Shown here: positions 27,832 to 36,666 of the stretch, one piece after another | How the letters are laid out: each line of letters begins with the position of its first letter | Position numbering within the stretch: the first letter of the stretch is position 1 | DNA from: Clostridium sp. | GTDB taxonomy: Bacteria; Bacillota; Clostridia; Clostridiales; Clostridiaceae | Length of the DNA stretch: 64,000 nucleotides | Direction of reading: 5' to 3' | Assembly: GCF_017888565.1 (NCBI RefSeq) | Contig: NZ_JAGHFX010000097.1 | Location: 1-64,000, forward strand | Notes under the pieces: generated by a model | The model's database searches: none | What the model was told of the DNA's origin: nothing | Seen by the model: the letters and a program-made list of their open reading frames with translations, nothing else | Position numbers and translations under genes: made by a program

Positions 27832-29916
27832 ATGAAAAAAATTCAATCAACTTGTAATTTATGTGCTTTAGCATGTAACATAGATTTCTATGTAGATAAT
27901 GGTAAGATTCAAAAGGTTTCACCTACTGTTGATTATCCAGTAAATAAGGGGTTTTGTTGTATTAAAGGATTAAACTTAGATAAGCAACAAACAAAAGTTA
28001 AGGCAAGAAAATCCCCATTATTAAGAGATGAAAATGGAGAAATGAAAGAAATATCTTGGAATAAAGGCTTTGAAGTTTTTGCTAAAAAAATGACTGAAAT
28101 TCAAGCTAAATATGGTAAAGAAAGTGTTGCATATATTAGTACTGGACAAATGACAACTGAAGAAATGGCGTTGCTTGGACATATAGGAAGAAATTACATG
28201 GGTATGCATGGAGATGGAAATACAAGATTATGTATGGCGACATCAGTTGTAGCGCATAAGCAAAGTTTTGGTTTTGATGCTCCTCCTTATACTTTAAATG
28301 ATGCTGAACTTTCAGATACTATAATTTTAATTGGAGCTAATCCAGTTATAGCACATCCAGTTTTTTGGGGAAGAATAAGAAAAAATAAGGATGCAAAAAT
28401 AATAACAGTTGATCCAAGAAAATCAGAAACAGCAATAAATTCTCATATGTGGGTAGATATTAAACCTAAATCTGATTTAGTTCTATTATATACATTAGCA
28501 AATGTATTAATTCAAAATGGTTGGATTGATAAAAAATATATAGATGAGCATACAGAGGGATACGAAGACTTTAAAAATCATGTTTCTAAATTTACTTTAG
28601 ATAATGTAGAAGAAGAAACAGGAATATCTAAAGAAAGAGTTTTAGAACTAGCAGAAATAATACATAATGGGAAAAGAGTATCATTTTGGTGGACAATGGG
28701 TGTAAACCAAGGATATCAAGCAGTAAGAACTGCACAATCTATAATAAACTTAGCACTGATCACTGGAAATATTGGTAGACCAGGAACAGGTGCAAATTCA
28801 TTAACTGGTCAATGTAATGCTATGGGATCAAGAGCATTCAGCAATACAGCAGGACTATATGGCGGTGGAGATTTTGATAATCCAGTAAGAAGAAAAGCTG
28901 TAGCGGAAGCCTTAGAAGTTGACGAAAGTGTATTAGCAACTAAGCCAACGCTTCCTTATAACGTTATAATAGAAAAAGCAATTGCAGGAGAAATTAAGGG
29001 ATTATGGGTAATATGTACAAACCCAAGACATTCATTTACAAATAATGATGAATTTAAAAAAGCAGTAGAAAATTTAGATTTCTTAGTTGTACAAGATATA
29101 TATGAAGATACTCACACTGCACAGCTTTGTGATTTATATTTACCTTCAGTTCCAGCTATAAAGAAAGAAGGAGTCCTTATTAATACTGAGCGTAGATTGT
29201 CAAAAGTTAATCCAGTAGTACCAAAAGAAGAGGGCGAATTATCTGATTTTGAAATATTCTTAAATATAGGTAAAGCGTTAGGTATGGGAAGTTTACTTGA
29301 TAATTGGAAAACTCCAAGAGACGTATTTGAATTATTAAAAAAATGTTCTAAAGGAATGCCTTGTGATATAACAGGAGTTACTTATGAAATGTTAGAAGGC
29401 AAAAATATGGAAGGCTCAAGAGGAGTTCAATGGCCATTCAAAGAAGGACAAGTTATAGAAGAGGATGAAAGAAGACTTTATGAAGATGGCAGCTATTATA
29501 CACCATCAAAGAAGGCTAAGTTCCATTTTGAAGATATAGCAGAAAATCCAACAGAGACTTCAAAAGAATTCCCTTATATATTAAATACAGGAAGAGGAAC
29601 TGTAGGACAATGGCATACTCAAGTTAGGTCTAGAGAAATAGAATATAATAAAATTTATAGCAAAGAATCTTATATTTTAATGAATCCAGAGCTAGCAAGA
29701 GAATTAAATATTAATGAAAATGAAAGAGTTAAAATAGCTTCACAAAATGGTAATACTAATGAATTTAATGTTGTTTATTCAGAAAATGTGAAAAAGGATC
29801 ATATATATGCACCAATGCATTATATTGAAACAAATTCCTTAACTCCTTCAGTTTATGATCCTTATTCAAAAGAACCATCTTTTAAAACTGTTGCAGTGAA
29901 TATTTTTAAAAAATAG
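27832..29916 (+). CDS. Nitrate reductase catalytic subunit (Mo-bisMGD), copy 1
   Basis: Molybdopterin oxidoreductase of 694 residues resembling NasC/NapA/NarB-type nitrate reductases. N-terminal [4Fe-4S] ligands are C8, C11, C15 and C42 or C43. The Mo ligand is Cys134 in GNTRLCMATSVV, matching nitrate reductases rather than the CH or UH context of formate dehydrogenases. The dinucleotide-binding C-terminal domain has LNTGRGTVGQWHTQ. No Tat signal, so it is cytoplasmic. It heads a three-gene operon with a ferredoxin-like and an FAD protein, the arrangement I recall as narABC in C. perfringens. A CRP/FNR-type site precedes it. Confidence 0.88.
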   Translation: MKKIQSTCNLCALACNIDFYVDNGKIQKVSPTVDYPVNKGFCCIKGLNLDKQQTKVKARKSPLLRDENGEMKEISWNKGFEVFAKKMTEIQAKYGKESVAYISTGQMTTEEMALLGHIGRNYMGMHGDGNTRLCMATSVVAHKQSFGFDAPPYTLNDAELSDTIILIGANPVIAHPVFWGRIRKNKDAKIITVDPRKSETAINSHMWVDIKPKSDLVLLYTLANVLIQNGWIDKKYIDEHTEGYEDFKNHVSKFTLDNVEEETGISKERVLELAEIIHNGKRVSFWWTMGVNQGYQAVRTAQSIINLALITGNIGRPGTGANSLTGQCNAMGSRAFSNTAGLYGGGDFDNPVRRKAVAEALEVDESVLATKPTLPYNVIIEKAIAGEIKGLWVICTNPRHSFTNNDEFKKAVENLDFLVVQDIYEDTHTAQLCDLYLPSVPAIKKEGVLINTERRLSKVNPVVPKEEGELSDFEIFLNIGKALGMGSLLDNWKTPRDVFELLKKCSKGMPCDITGVTYEMLEGKNMEGSRGVQWPFKEGQVIEEDERRLYEDGSYYTPSKKAKFHFEDIAENPTETSKEFPYILNTGRGTVGQWHTQVRSREIEYNKIYSKESYILMNPELARELNINENERVKIASQNGNTNEFNVVYSENVKKDHIYAPMHYIETNSLTPSVYDPYSKEPSFKTVAVNIFKK

Positions 29917-29927
29917 GGGGATTCAAT

Positions 29928-30335
29928 ATGAAGAGAATAAAAATAGATAGATCGAAATGTGTTGGATGTCTGACTTGTACAACGGCATGTATTGTTTCTC
30001 ATAATTCAGAAGATACAAGAAGCAGAATAACAATAGATAGTAGTGGAAAGTATGCTCCAATTTTTTGTAGACATTGTGATAAACCAGAATGTGTTTACAC
30101 ATGCATGACTGGAGCTATGAGCAAAGATAAGGAAACAGGATTAGTTACTTATAATAAAGAGCGTTGTGCAAGTTGTTATATGTGCATAATGGCATGTCCT
30201 TATGGAGTATTAAAAGCTGACAGTAGAGCACAAAAGGAAATAATGAAATGTGATGCATGCAAAGATAAGGGGACACCACAATGTGTAGAAAAATGTCCAA
30301 TGGCAGCTATTACATTAGAGGAGGTGCCTAATTAA
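29928..30335 (+). CDS. Four-cluster ferredoxin-like electron transfer subunit, copy 1
   Basis: Iron-sulfur protein of 135 residues with 16 cysteines in four groups: 11/14/17/21, 47/50/55/59, 80/83/86/90 and 108/111/119/123, giving four [4Fe-4S] clusters as in DmsB/HycB/NrfC-type subunits. It should carry electrons between the FAD protein and the molybdoenzyme. In the second group the usual CP is CM (YTCMTG), unlike its paralog at 40501. GGGGGA ribosome binding site 12 bases after the reductase stop; the next gene overlaps by one base. Confidence 0.92.
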   Translation: MKRIKIDRSKCVGCLTCTTACIVSHNSEDTRSRITIDSSGKYAPIFCRHCDKPECVYTCMTGAMSKDKETGLVTYNKERCASCYMCIMACPYGVLKADSRAQKEIMKCDACKDKGTPQCVEKCPMAAITLEEVPN

Positions 30336-31561
30336 TGAAATATGTAGTTATAGGAGCATCTGCAGCTGGGATTAGTGGAGCAAAAACATTGAGAGAATTA
30401 GATAAGGATGCAGAAATAATATTAGTTTCAAAAGATACTGAAGTATATTCAAGATGTATTTTGCATCATTACATTTCAAATCATAGAAATGTAGAACAAT
30501 TAAACTTTACATCTATGAATTTCTTTGAAGAGTACAATATAAGATGGATAAATGGTGTTGAAGTTATTTGTGTAAATGATGAAAATAAAACTTTAACTTT
30601 ATCTAACGATAAAGTTTTAAGTTTTGATAAATTATTGATTTGTAGCGGAGCTTCATCATTCATTCCACCAGTTGAAGGATTAAGAGAAGGAAATAATGTA
30701 GTTGGACTTAGAAATTTAGAAGATGCAGTGCTTATAAAAGAAAAGGCAGCTAAGGTTAAAAATGTAGTTGTATTAGGAGCAGGACTTGTTGGAATAGATG
30801 CAGTAAGTGGACTTATTGATACAGGTGTAAATATATCTTTAGTAGAAATGGGAAATAAGGTTTTACCAATACAATTAGATGAATATACTTCAGAAGTTTA
30901 TAAAAAGAAGTTCACAGAAAATGGAGTGAATTTAAAGCTTGGTGTTAGAGCAGAAAAATTAATTTTAGATGAAAATAAAGATCCTAAAGCTTTAGTAATT
31001 AATACTGGTGAAGAAATACCATGTGAATTAGTTATTGTAGCTACAGGGGTAAGATCTAACGTTAACTTTTTGAACTATAGTAATGTTGAATGTGATAAGT
31101 TTGGATTAATAATAGACGAAAAAGGAAAGACTAATATTAATGATATTTATGGAGCAGGAGACGTAACCGGAAGAAATCCTATATGGCCAACAGCAGTAAA
31201 AGAAGGGATAATTGCTGCAAACAATATGTTAGGAAAAGAAATGATAATGACAGATTTCTTTGGAAGCAAGAATACTATGAATTTTGTTGGTGTTGCAACT
31301 ATGTCTTTAGGTGATATAGAACCAAAGGATGAAACTTACAAAGTTGAAATAAGCATAGATGGCGAAAACTATAAAAAGATAATACACAAAGATGGCAAAA
31401 TTTATGGAGCAATAATCCAAGGAGATTTATCTTACGCAGGCGTGTTAACACAACTTATAAAAGAAAAAATAGATATATCCAAAGTAACAAAAAATATCTT
31501 TGATATAGATTATGCAGATTTCTTTAATATAGAAAAGAATTTTGAATTTAGTTATAAATAA
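30335..31561 (+). CDS. FAD-dependent NAD(P)H oxidoreductase of nitrate reductase operon, copy 1
   Basis: Pyridine nucleotide-disulfide oxidoreductase-fold flavoprotein, 408 residues, similar to the N-terminal part of NirB and to rubredoxin reductases. FAD site GASAAGISGA lies at the N-terminus, the NAD(P)H site VVLGAGLVGIDA is near 147-158, and the second FAD motif DIYGAGDVTG near 270. No redox-active CxxxxC is seen. It probably supplies NAD(P)H electrons to the ferredoxin-like subunit. The start overlaps the upstream stop as TAATG; a hairpin terminator follows. Confidence 0.9.
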   Translation: MKYVVIGASAAGISGAKTLRELDKDAEIILVSKDTEVYSRCILHHYISNHRNVEQLNFTSMNFFEEYNIRWINGVEVICVNDENKTLTLSNDKVLSFDKLLICSGASSFIPPVEGLREGNNVVGLRNLEDAVLIKEKAAKVKNVVVLGAGLVGIDAVSGLIDTGVNISLVEMGNKVLPIQLDEYTSEVYKKKFTENGVNLKLGVRAEKLILDENKDPKALVINTGEEIPCELVIVATGVRSNVNFLNYSNVECDKFGLIIDEKGKTNINDIYGAGDVTGRNPIWPTAVKEGIIAANNMLGKEMIMTDFFGSKNTMNFVGVATMSLGDIEPKDETYKVEISIDGENYKKIIHKDGKIYGAIIQGDLSYAGVLTQLIKEKIDISKVTKNIFDIDYADFFNIEKNFEFSYK

Positions 31562-31568
31562 TAATCTT

Positions 31569-31612
31569 TATATGGAAATTAGTATTTTAGCTAATTTCCA
31601 TATAGTTTAATT
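31569..31612 (+). terminator. Terminator of nitrate reductase operon 1
   Basis: Perfect 14-bp stem, 31569-31582 with 31591-31604, 8-nt loop, followed by GTTTAATT. The T-run is short. Confidence 0.75.
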
Positions 31613-31720
31613 AAATATTAAATCTTTATTGCAAATTATGTAGTTAATATTTTATTAATAATATATTTTAAAGAAGGATTATTATAAAAAATATAGAACA
31701 TAATAAGTATAAATTTAAAG

Positions 31721-31746
31721 TTAAATAAAGCTATTAAATAAAGCTA
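31721..31746 (+). repeat. 13-nt tandem duplication upstream of mobB
   Basis: TTAAATAAAGCTA occurs twice head to tail (31721-31733 and 31734-31746), ending about 40 bases before the mobB start. Confidence 0.7.
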
Positions 31747-31787
31747 TTAAAAATTAATAGTTAAAATATACTTAAAGGATGAAAATT

Positions 31788-32297
31788 ATGTCTAAGGTAA
31801 TTAATATAATTGGAGAAAAGTCAAATGTGGGAAAAACATTTGTAATGGAAGGGTTAATAAGGGAATTAAAAAATAGAAATTTAAGTATAGCAACAATAAA
31901 GCATGATGTTCATGGGTTTGATATTGATAAAAAAGGAAAAGATACATATAAACATAGGGAAGCGGGTTCAGAAACTGTAATAATATCTTCAAGTTCTAGG
32001 CTTGCAATAATAAAGGAATTAAATGAAGAAACTGAAATTTACGATCTTATAAACTTAGCAATGGATAAAGATATAATTTTAGTAGAAGGATATAAGAAAA
32101 GTAATTTAAGAAAGATAGAAGTATATAGAAGTGGTGTTAGTAGTAAAATAATAACACCTAAGAATAATCTTATAGCAGTAGCAAGTGATACAAATTTAAG
32201 TTTAAATGATGTTTTAGTTGTAGATAAAAATAATTTTGAAGAACTTGCTGATTTAATAGAAAAAGAAGAAGATTTTAAATTCGAACATTATCAATGA
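31788..32297 (+). CDS. mobB: Molybdopterin-guanine dinucleotide biosynthesis protein MobB
   Basis: Small GTPase-fold adaptor that assists MobA in making the Mo-bisMGD cofactor, 169 residues. P-loop GEKSNVGKT is at 9-17; KHDVHGFDIDKKGKDTYKHREAG and LVEGYKKS are the other family signatures. Start ATG 31788 is preferred because AAAGGA lies about eight bases upstream; ATG 31779 overlaps that site. It begins the Mo-cofactor block but is separated from moeA by a structured leader and terminators, so it may be its own unit. Confidence 0.92.
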   Translation: MSKVINIIGEKSNVGKTFVMEGLIRELKNRNLSIATIKHDVHGFDIDKKGKDTYKHREAGSETVIISSSSRLAIIKELNEETEIYDLINLAMDKDIILVEGYKKSNLRKIEVYRSGVSSKIITPKNNLIAVASDTNLSLNDVLVVDKNNFEELADLIEKEEDFKFEHYQ

Positions 32298-32415
32298 TAT
32301 TTTCTAGAGCATAGTATTGCCTAAGGATACATTCTATGGATACTACGCCTGAATTTTAGATTCACAGGGTGTTTATTTGAAAAGATAGCATCTCCACGAT
32401 TTGGGAAGGAAAATA
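32298..32415 (+). promoter_or_regulatory. Aptamer-like leader, candidate Moco riboswitch
   Basis: Starting at the base after the mobB stop, TATTTTC (32298-32304) pairs perfectly with GAAAATA (32409-32415). The enclosed region has a GCATAGTAT..CC / GGATACTACGC helix, a CCTGAAT/ATTC..AGG hairpin and a CTCC..GGG element. A closed multibranch fold of about 118 nt ahead of moeA suits the Moco RNA family, known from clostridia and found before such genes. The match to that consensus is from memory. Confidence 0.45.
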
Positions 32416-32450
32416 AGTTGATTTAAATATAGTATACTTATAGTTAATAT

Positions 32451-32492
32451 AGGTCTAAAAATAAAAGTAAACTTGCTATTATTTTTAGGTTT
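32451..32492 (+). other. Hairpin between leader fold and terminator
   Basis: A 10-bp perfect stem (32455-32464 with 32479-32488), extended by wobble pairs, but with no long T-run after it. It may be an antiterminator or weak terminator linked to the preceding fold. Confidence 0.45.
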
Positions 32493-32544
32493 ATATATTA
32501 AGTACATTTTAACACTATTTAAAGTGTTTATTTATATTTAAATT

Positions 32545-32588
32545 AAAAGCTTATTACTCACCAAATTTATGGGTAATAGGCTTTTTTG
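32545..32588 (+). terminator. Terminator upstream of moeA
   Basis: AAAAGCTTATTAC (32545-32557) pairs with GTAATAGGCTTTT (32573-32585), with TT after it. It lies about 200 bases before moeA. It either ends mobB transcription or is the expression platform of the upstream fold. Confidence 0.85.
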
Positions 32589-32791
32589 TATAGAAAAGTA
32601 TAAAATATTATTATTCTAAAATGATAATTGTATAAGTTTATAGTTATTTTATCTTAATGATTGAAAAGTATGTGTATTTTGCATTTCTCATTCTTCTATT
32701 TTCAAGTTGATGTATGTAAATTTTTGTTGACTTGGAGGGAAGTGATGGAATGAATAAGTTTACATACAATATTTTTAAAGGGAGGAAGAAC

Positions 32792-33997
32792 GTGAAATCC
32801 TTTATTTCATTAGAAGAAGCAATAGAAATATTAAATAATAATGTGAATAATTTGAGTATAGAAGAGATAGATTTAATTCAGGGATTAAATAGAGTAATAA
32901 GTGAAAATATCTATGCACAAATAAATAATCCACCTTTTGATAAATCAGCAATGGACGGGTATGCATTAATTTCTAAGAATACTGAATTAAGTAATAGGAA
33001 GCTTAGGGTAATAGATAAGGTTTATGCCGGAGGTGTTTGTAGTAGTGTTGTTAATGACAATACAGCAGTTAGAATCATGACAGGTGCACCAATTCCTAAA
33101 GGAGCAAATGCTGTTATAAAACAAGAAGATGTAGATTTAGAAGATGATTTTATTATCTTAAAGAAAAGTATAAATGAAAAGGAAAATATATGCATAAAGG
33201 GAGAAGATATCTCAAAAGGAAGTCTGCTTTTAAAATCAAACAAAAAACTTGATTATGCTGATATTGGAATTTTAGCTTGTTCTGGAATAAATAAAATAAA
33301 AGTATATAAGAAACCTAAGATAGCGTTTATAAGTACTGGTGATGAAGTCATAGATATAGAATATGAACTAGGAGAAGGGAAAATTTATAATAGTAATAAA
33401 TATTCCATTTTATCAAGAATAAAGGAGCTGGGTTATGAAGTTAAATACATTGATCATATAAATGATAATTTTCATGAAATAGGTAGCTATATTGAAGAAG
33501 TTTCAAAGGAAGTTGATTTGATAATTACAACTGGAGGGGTTTCAGTTGGAGAAAAAGATTTATTAAAAGATGCTATAGACACTACAAGTGGAGAAAAACT
33601 TTTTTGGAAAATAACTATTAAGCCTGGCTCAGCGGTTTTATGTAGCATGGTAAATAAATCAATTGTAATTAGTCTTTCAGGTAATCCTACAGCAGCTTTA
33701 ACAACATTTGAATTATTAGTTAAACCAACTCTTGAAAAATTATCTGGATATAAAGAAATTAAAATAAATCGAGAAAAAGCAATATTATCAAAAGATATCA
33801 AAAAGAAAAGTCCTCAAAGAAGGTTTATAAGAGGATATGTAGAGGTTAATAATTGCAAACAATATGTACATATAACACAAATTAAATCAGGAAATGGAAT
33901 ACTTAGTTCTGCAATAAATTCAAATTGCATAATTGAAATAGAAGCTAATAATGATGGGAAAAATCAAGGAGATTTAGTAGATATTATAAAGCTTTAG
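32792..33997 (+). CDS. moeA: Molybdopterin molybdotransferase MoeA
   Basis: Inserts molybdate into adenylated molybdopterin to give active Mo-cofactor. From GTG 32792 the protein has 401 residues and begins like known MoeA (SLEEAIEIL); GGGAGGA lies seven bases upstream. ATG 32750, also with GGAGGG, would add 14 residues. Motifs: PPFDKSAMDGYAL, the MTGAPIPKGANAVIKQED loop, STGDEV and the TTGGVSVGEKD / LSGNPTAA region of the MogA-like domain. First gene of a run of moeA-mobA-mogA-(MoeA-like)-moaC-moaA-MOSC. Confidence 0.93.
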   Translation: MKSFISLEEAIEILNNNVNNLSIEEIDLIQGLNRVISENIYAQINNPPFDKSAMDGYALISKNTELSNRKLRVIDKVYAGGVCSSVVNDNTAVRIMTGAPIPKGANAVIKQEDVDLEDDFIILKKSINEKENICIKGEDISKGSLLLKSNKKLDYADIGILACSGINKIKVYKKPKIAFISTGDEVIDIEYELGEGKIYNSNKYSILSRIKELGYEVKYIDHINDNFHEIGSYIEEVSKEVDLIITTGGVSVGEKDLLKDAIDTTSGEKLFWKITIKPGSAVLCSMVNKSIVISLSGNPTAALTTFELLVKPTLEKLSGYKEIKINREKAILSKDIKKKSPQRRFIRGYVEVNNCKQYVHITQIKSGNGILSSAINSNCIIEIEANNDGKNQGDLVDIIKL

Positions 33998-34006
33998 GAG
34001 AAAAAG

Positions 34007-34582
34007 ATGATAGATAAAACATTAGCCATTTTAGCAGGTGGAAAAAGTAGTAGGATGAATTATAATAACAAAGCATTATTACTTTTTAAAGAAAAAACCT
34101 TTATAGAAAATATAATGGATGCAGGAAAAGATTTTGATGAAATAATTATCATATCTAATAAAAAAGAAGATTATAGAAAGTTTAACTTAAAAATTTTTGG
34201 TGATATTTATTTAGGAAATGGCCCTTTAAGTGGAATACATTCAGCACTTAAAAATGCAAAAAATGATAAAGTTTTATGTATTGCTTGTGACATGCCTTTA
34301 ATTACAAAAGATACTTTAAACATTATAGGAAATGCAAGTGAAGAATATGAAGTTATAGTACCTAAAATCAATGAAAGACTTCAGCCTTTATGTTCAGTGT
34401 ATTCTAAAAGTTTAATTCCTAAAATTGAAGATGTTTTAATAAAAAATGAAAATAAATTACAAAAGTTTATAATGTCAACAAAATACAAAATATTAGAAAA
34501 TGAAACATATAAAGATCTAAATGAAAGAGATTTCTCAAATATAAATACAATTAATGAATATAATGACTTGGAGGAGATTTGA
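34007..34582 (+). CDS. mobA: Molybdenum cofactor guanylyltransferase
   Basis: Nucleotidyltransferase that adds GMP to Mo-molybdopterin, needed for the bis-MGD cofactor of the nitrate reductases in this window. 191 residues with the GTP-binding motif LAGGKSSRM at 9-17 and the metal-binding segment ACDMPLI; NERLQPLCSVYS is also typical. AGGAG ribosome binding site; it starts nine bases after the moeA stop, and its stop overlaps the mogA start. Confidence 0.92.
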   Translation: MIDKTLAILAGGKSSRMNYNNKALLLFKEKTFIENIMDAGKDFDEIIIISNKKEDYRKFNLKIFGDIYLGNGPLSGIHSALKNAKNDKVLCIACDMPLITKDTLNIIGNASEEYEVIVPKINERLQPLCSVYSKSLIPKIEDVLIKNENKLQKFIMSTKYKILENETYKDLNERDFSNINTINEYNDLEEI

Positions 34583-35073
34583 TGTATACTGTCGGAATAA
34601 TAACAAGTAGTGATAAGGGATACGCAGGAGAAAGAGAAGATAAAAGTGGAGCAGTTATTAAAGCGATAATAGAAAATGCAGGCTTTAAAGTTGAAAGAGT
34701 GGTAATTGTACCTGATGAAAAGGAAATGTTAAAAAAGGAATTCATACATATGAGTGATGAGTTAAAGGTTAATTTAATATTAAGTACAGGTGGAACTGGA
34801 TTTTCGAAAAGAGATATAACTCCAGAAGCAACTAAGGAAATAATTGATAGAGAAGCACCAGGAATCTGTGAAGCTATAAGAATGTATAGCCTTCAAATAA
34901 CTAAAAGAGCAATGCTTTCAAGAGCAGTATCTGGAATAAGAAAAGATACTCTTATAGTAAATTTACCAGGAAGCCCAAAGGCATGTGAAGAAGCTTTAGA
35001 TTTTATATTAGATGAATTGAAACATGGAATTGGTATATTAATAGGAGAAGCAAAGGAATGTGCAAGAAAATAG
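34582..35073 (+). CDS. mogA: Molybdopterin adenylyltransferase (MogA/MoaB type)
   Basis: Activates molybdopterin by adenylation before MoeA acts. 163 residues; STGGTGFSKRDITPEAT and LPGSPKACEEAL are diagnostic of MogA/MoaB. The start ATG 34582 overlaps the mobA stop (TGATG) with GGAGGAG eight bases upstream, which implies translational coupling. The MogA and MoaB subfamilies are close, so moaB would be an equally valid name. Confidence 0.92.
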   Translation: MYTVGIITSSDKGYAGEREDKSGAVIKAIIENAGFKVERVVIVPDEKEMLKKEFIHMSDELKVNLILSTGGTGFSKRDITPEATKEIIDREAPGICEAIRMYSLQITKRAMLSRAVSGIRKDTLIVNLPGSPKACEEALDFILDELKHGIGILIGEAKECARK

Positions 35074-35145
35074 GCACATTTATAAAAATATCTATTGAAA
35101 ATTTGTAACCATGCAAATGATTAACTTTATAGGAGATGCATTAGA

Positions 35146-36162
35146 ATGAAGATGATAAGCGTATATAATTCTGTTGGGTGTATATTATCTCACGATGTTA
35201 CACAAATAATACCAGGAGAATTTAAAGGAAGACTTTTCAAAAAGGGTCATATTATAAAAGAAGAGGATATTGAAAAACTATTATCTATAGGAAAAGAGCA
35301 CATTTATGTATGGGAACCTAGTGAAGGAGAACTACATGAAAATGATGCTGCAATTAGAATTTCTAATCTTGTACTTGGGGATGGAGTTTGTAAATCAGAA
35401 GAAATAAAGGAAGGAAAAGTTGACTTTTTTGCAGATATTGATGGAGTTTTAAAAATAGACAAAGAAGAGTTATTTAAGATTAATAGTCTTGGAGAAATAA
35501 TAGTATCAACTCTGCATAATAATACTCCAATAAGAAAAGGTGAAAAAATTGGTGCAACAAGAGTTATTCCATTAATAATTGATGAACAAAAAATCATTAA
35601 TGCAGAAAAATTAATAAAGGATAAAATAATTTATATAGAGGAAATAAAACCTAAGAAATGCTTACTTATCACAACTGGTAATGAAGTTTATAGTGGGAGA
35701 ATTAAAGATGCCTTTCTACCAGTAATAAAATCAAAACTTGGATATTATGGTAGTGAAGTTATTAATCAAGTTATTTTGCCAGATTCTAAGGAAAGAATAA
35801 TAGAAGAAATAAAGAATGGGTTAAAAGAAAATGTAGATATGATTATATGCACAGGTGGAATGTCTGTTGATCCAGATGATGTAACTCCAACAGCAATAAA
35901 AGAATGTGGTGGAGAACTTGTTACATATGGTTCACCAGTATTACCAGGAGCTATGTTTTTATTAGCTTACTATAAAGACATTCCAATACTAGGAGTACCA
36001 AGTTGCGCTATGTATTCAAAAAGAACTGTATTGGATTTAGTACTGCCAAGAATACTAGCAGATGAAAAATTAACTTTAGGGGATATAGCAGATTATGGAC
36101 ATGGTGGATTATGTTTAGATTGTAAGGTTTGTACCTTTCCACATTGTTCTTTTGGGAAGTAG
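35146..36162 (+). CDS. Molybdopterin-binding protein with cysteine-rich tail (MoeA-like)
   Basis: Protein of 338 residues combining a divergent N-terminal MoeA-like part (LFKKGHIIKEEDIEKLLSIG, about 26-45) with a MogA/MoeA-type molybdopterin-binding domain (LLITTGNEVYSG, then ICTGGMSVDPDDVTPTAI, about 175-255). The last 25 residues hold four cysteines as CLDCKVC-x4-C, able to bind a metal or Fe-S cluster. It is not a standard MoeA: the PPFDKSAMDGYA segment is absent. It lies between mogA and moaC, so a role in Mo-cofactor insertion or sensing is likely but unproven. Confidence 0.83.
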   Translation: MKMISVYNSVGCILSHDVTQIIPGEFKGRLFKKGHIIKEEDIEKLLSIGKEHIYVWEPSEGELHENDAAIRISNLVLGDGVCKSEEIKEGKVDFFADIDGVLKIDKEELFKINSLGEIIVSTLHNNTPIRKGEKIGATRVIPLIIDEQKIINAEKLIKDKIIYIEEIKPKKCLLITTGNEVYSGRIKDAFLPVIKSKLGYYGSEVINQVILPDSKERIIEEIKNGLKENVDMIICTGGMSVDPDDVTPTAIKECGGELVTYGSPVLPGAMFLLAYYKDIPILGVPSCAMYSKRTVLDLVLPRILADEKLTLGDIADYGHGGLCLDCKVCTFPHCSFGK

Positions 36163-36171
36163 GAGGATATA

Positions 36172-36648
36172 ATGAATAGTAAATTTACTCATTTTGATAA
36201 TAGTGGAAATGCAAGAATGGTAGATGTATCAGAAAAAAATAAAACTGAGAGAGTTGCAATTGCAGTTTCAAAAATAAAAGTAAGAAAAGAAACATTAGAA
36301 CTTATAAAAGAAGGGAAAATAGGTAAAGGAGATGTTTTAGGAGTAGCTAGAGTTGCAGGAATAATGGCAAGTAAGCAAACATCTAATTTAATACCTATGT
36401 GTCATCCTTTAATGATATCTAGCTGTAACATTGATTTTGAAATAAGTGAAGAAGAAAATAGCATTGAAATAAAAGCCACTGTAAAAATAGTAGATAAAAC
36501 GGGCGTTGAAATGGAAGCTTTAACTGCAGCTACAATTTCAGCATTAACAATATATGATATGTGTAAAGCTGTAGATAAAAGAATGGTTATAGAAGGTACT
36601 CATTTACTTAAAAAAACAGGGGGTAAGAGTGGAGAGTTTAATTTTTAG
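36172..36648 (+). CDS. moaC: Cyclic pyranopterin monophosphate synthase
   Basis: Second enzyme of molybdopterin synthesis: converts the MoaA product 3',8-cyclo-GTP to cyclic pyranopterin monophosphate. 158 residues, the usual length. Signatures: [17 protein letters not shown] at the start, [11 protein letters not shown] with catalytic His, [23 protein letters not shown] with the conserved glutamate, and the glycine-rich KKTGGKSG near the end. AGGAGG ribosome binding site, nine bases after the upstream gene. Confidence 0.96.
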   Translation: MNSKFTHFDNSGNARMVDVSEKNKTERVAIAVSKIKVRKETLELIKEGKIGKGDVLGVARVAGIMASKQTSNLIPMCHPLMISSCNIDFEISEEENSIEIKATVKIVDKTGVEMEALTAATISALTIYDMCKAVDKRMVIEGTHLLKKTGGKSGEFNF

Positions 36649-36666
36649 ATAACTCTTCAAAATAAT

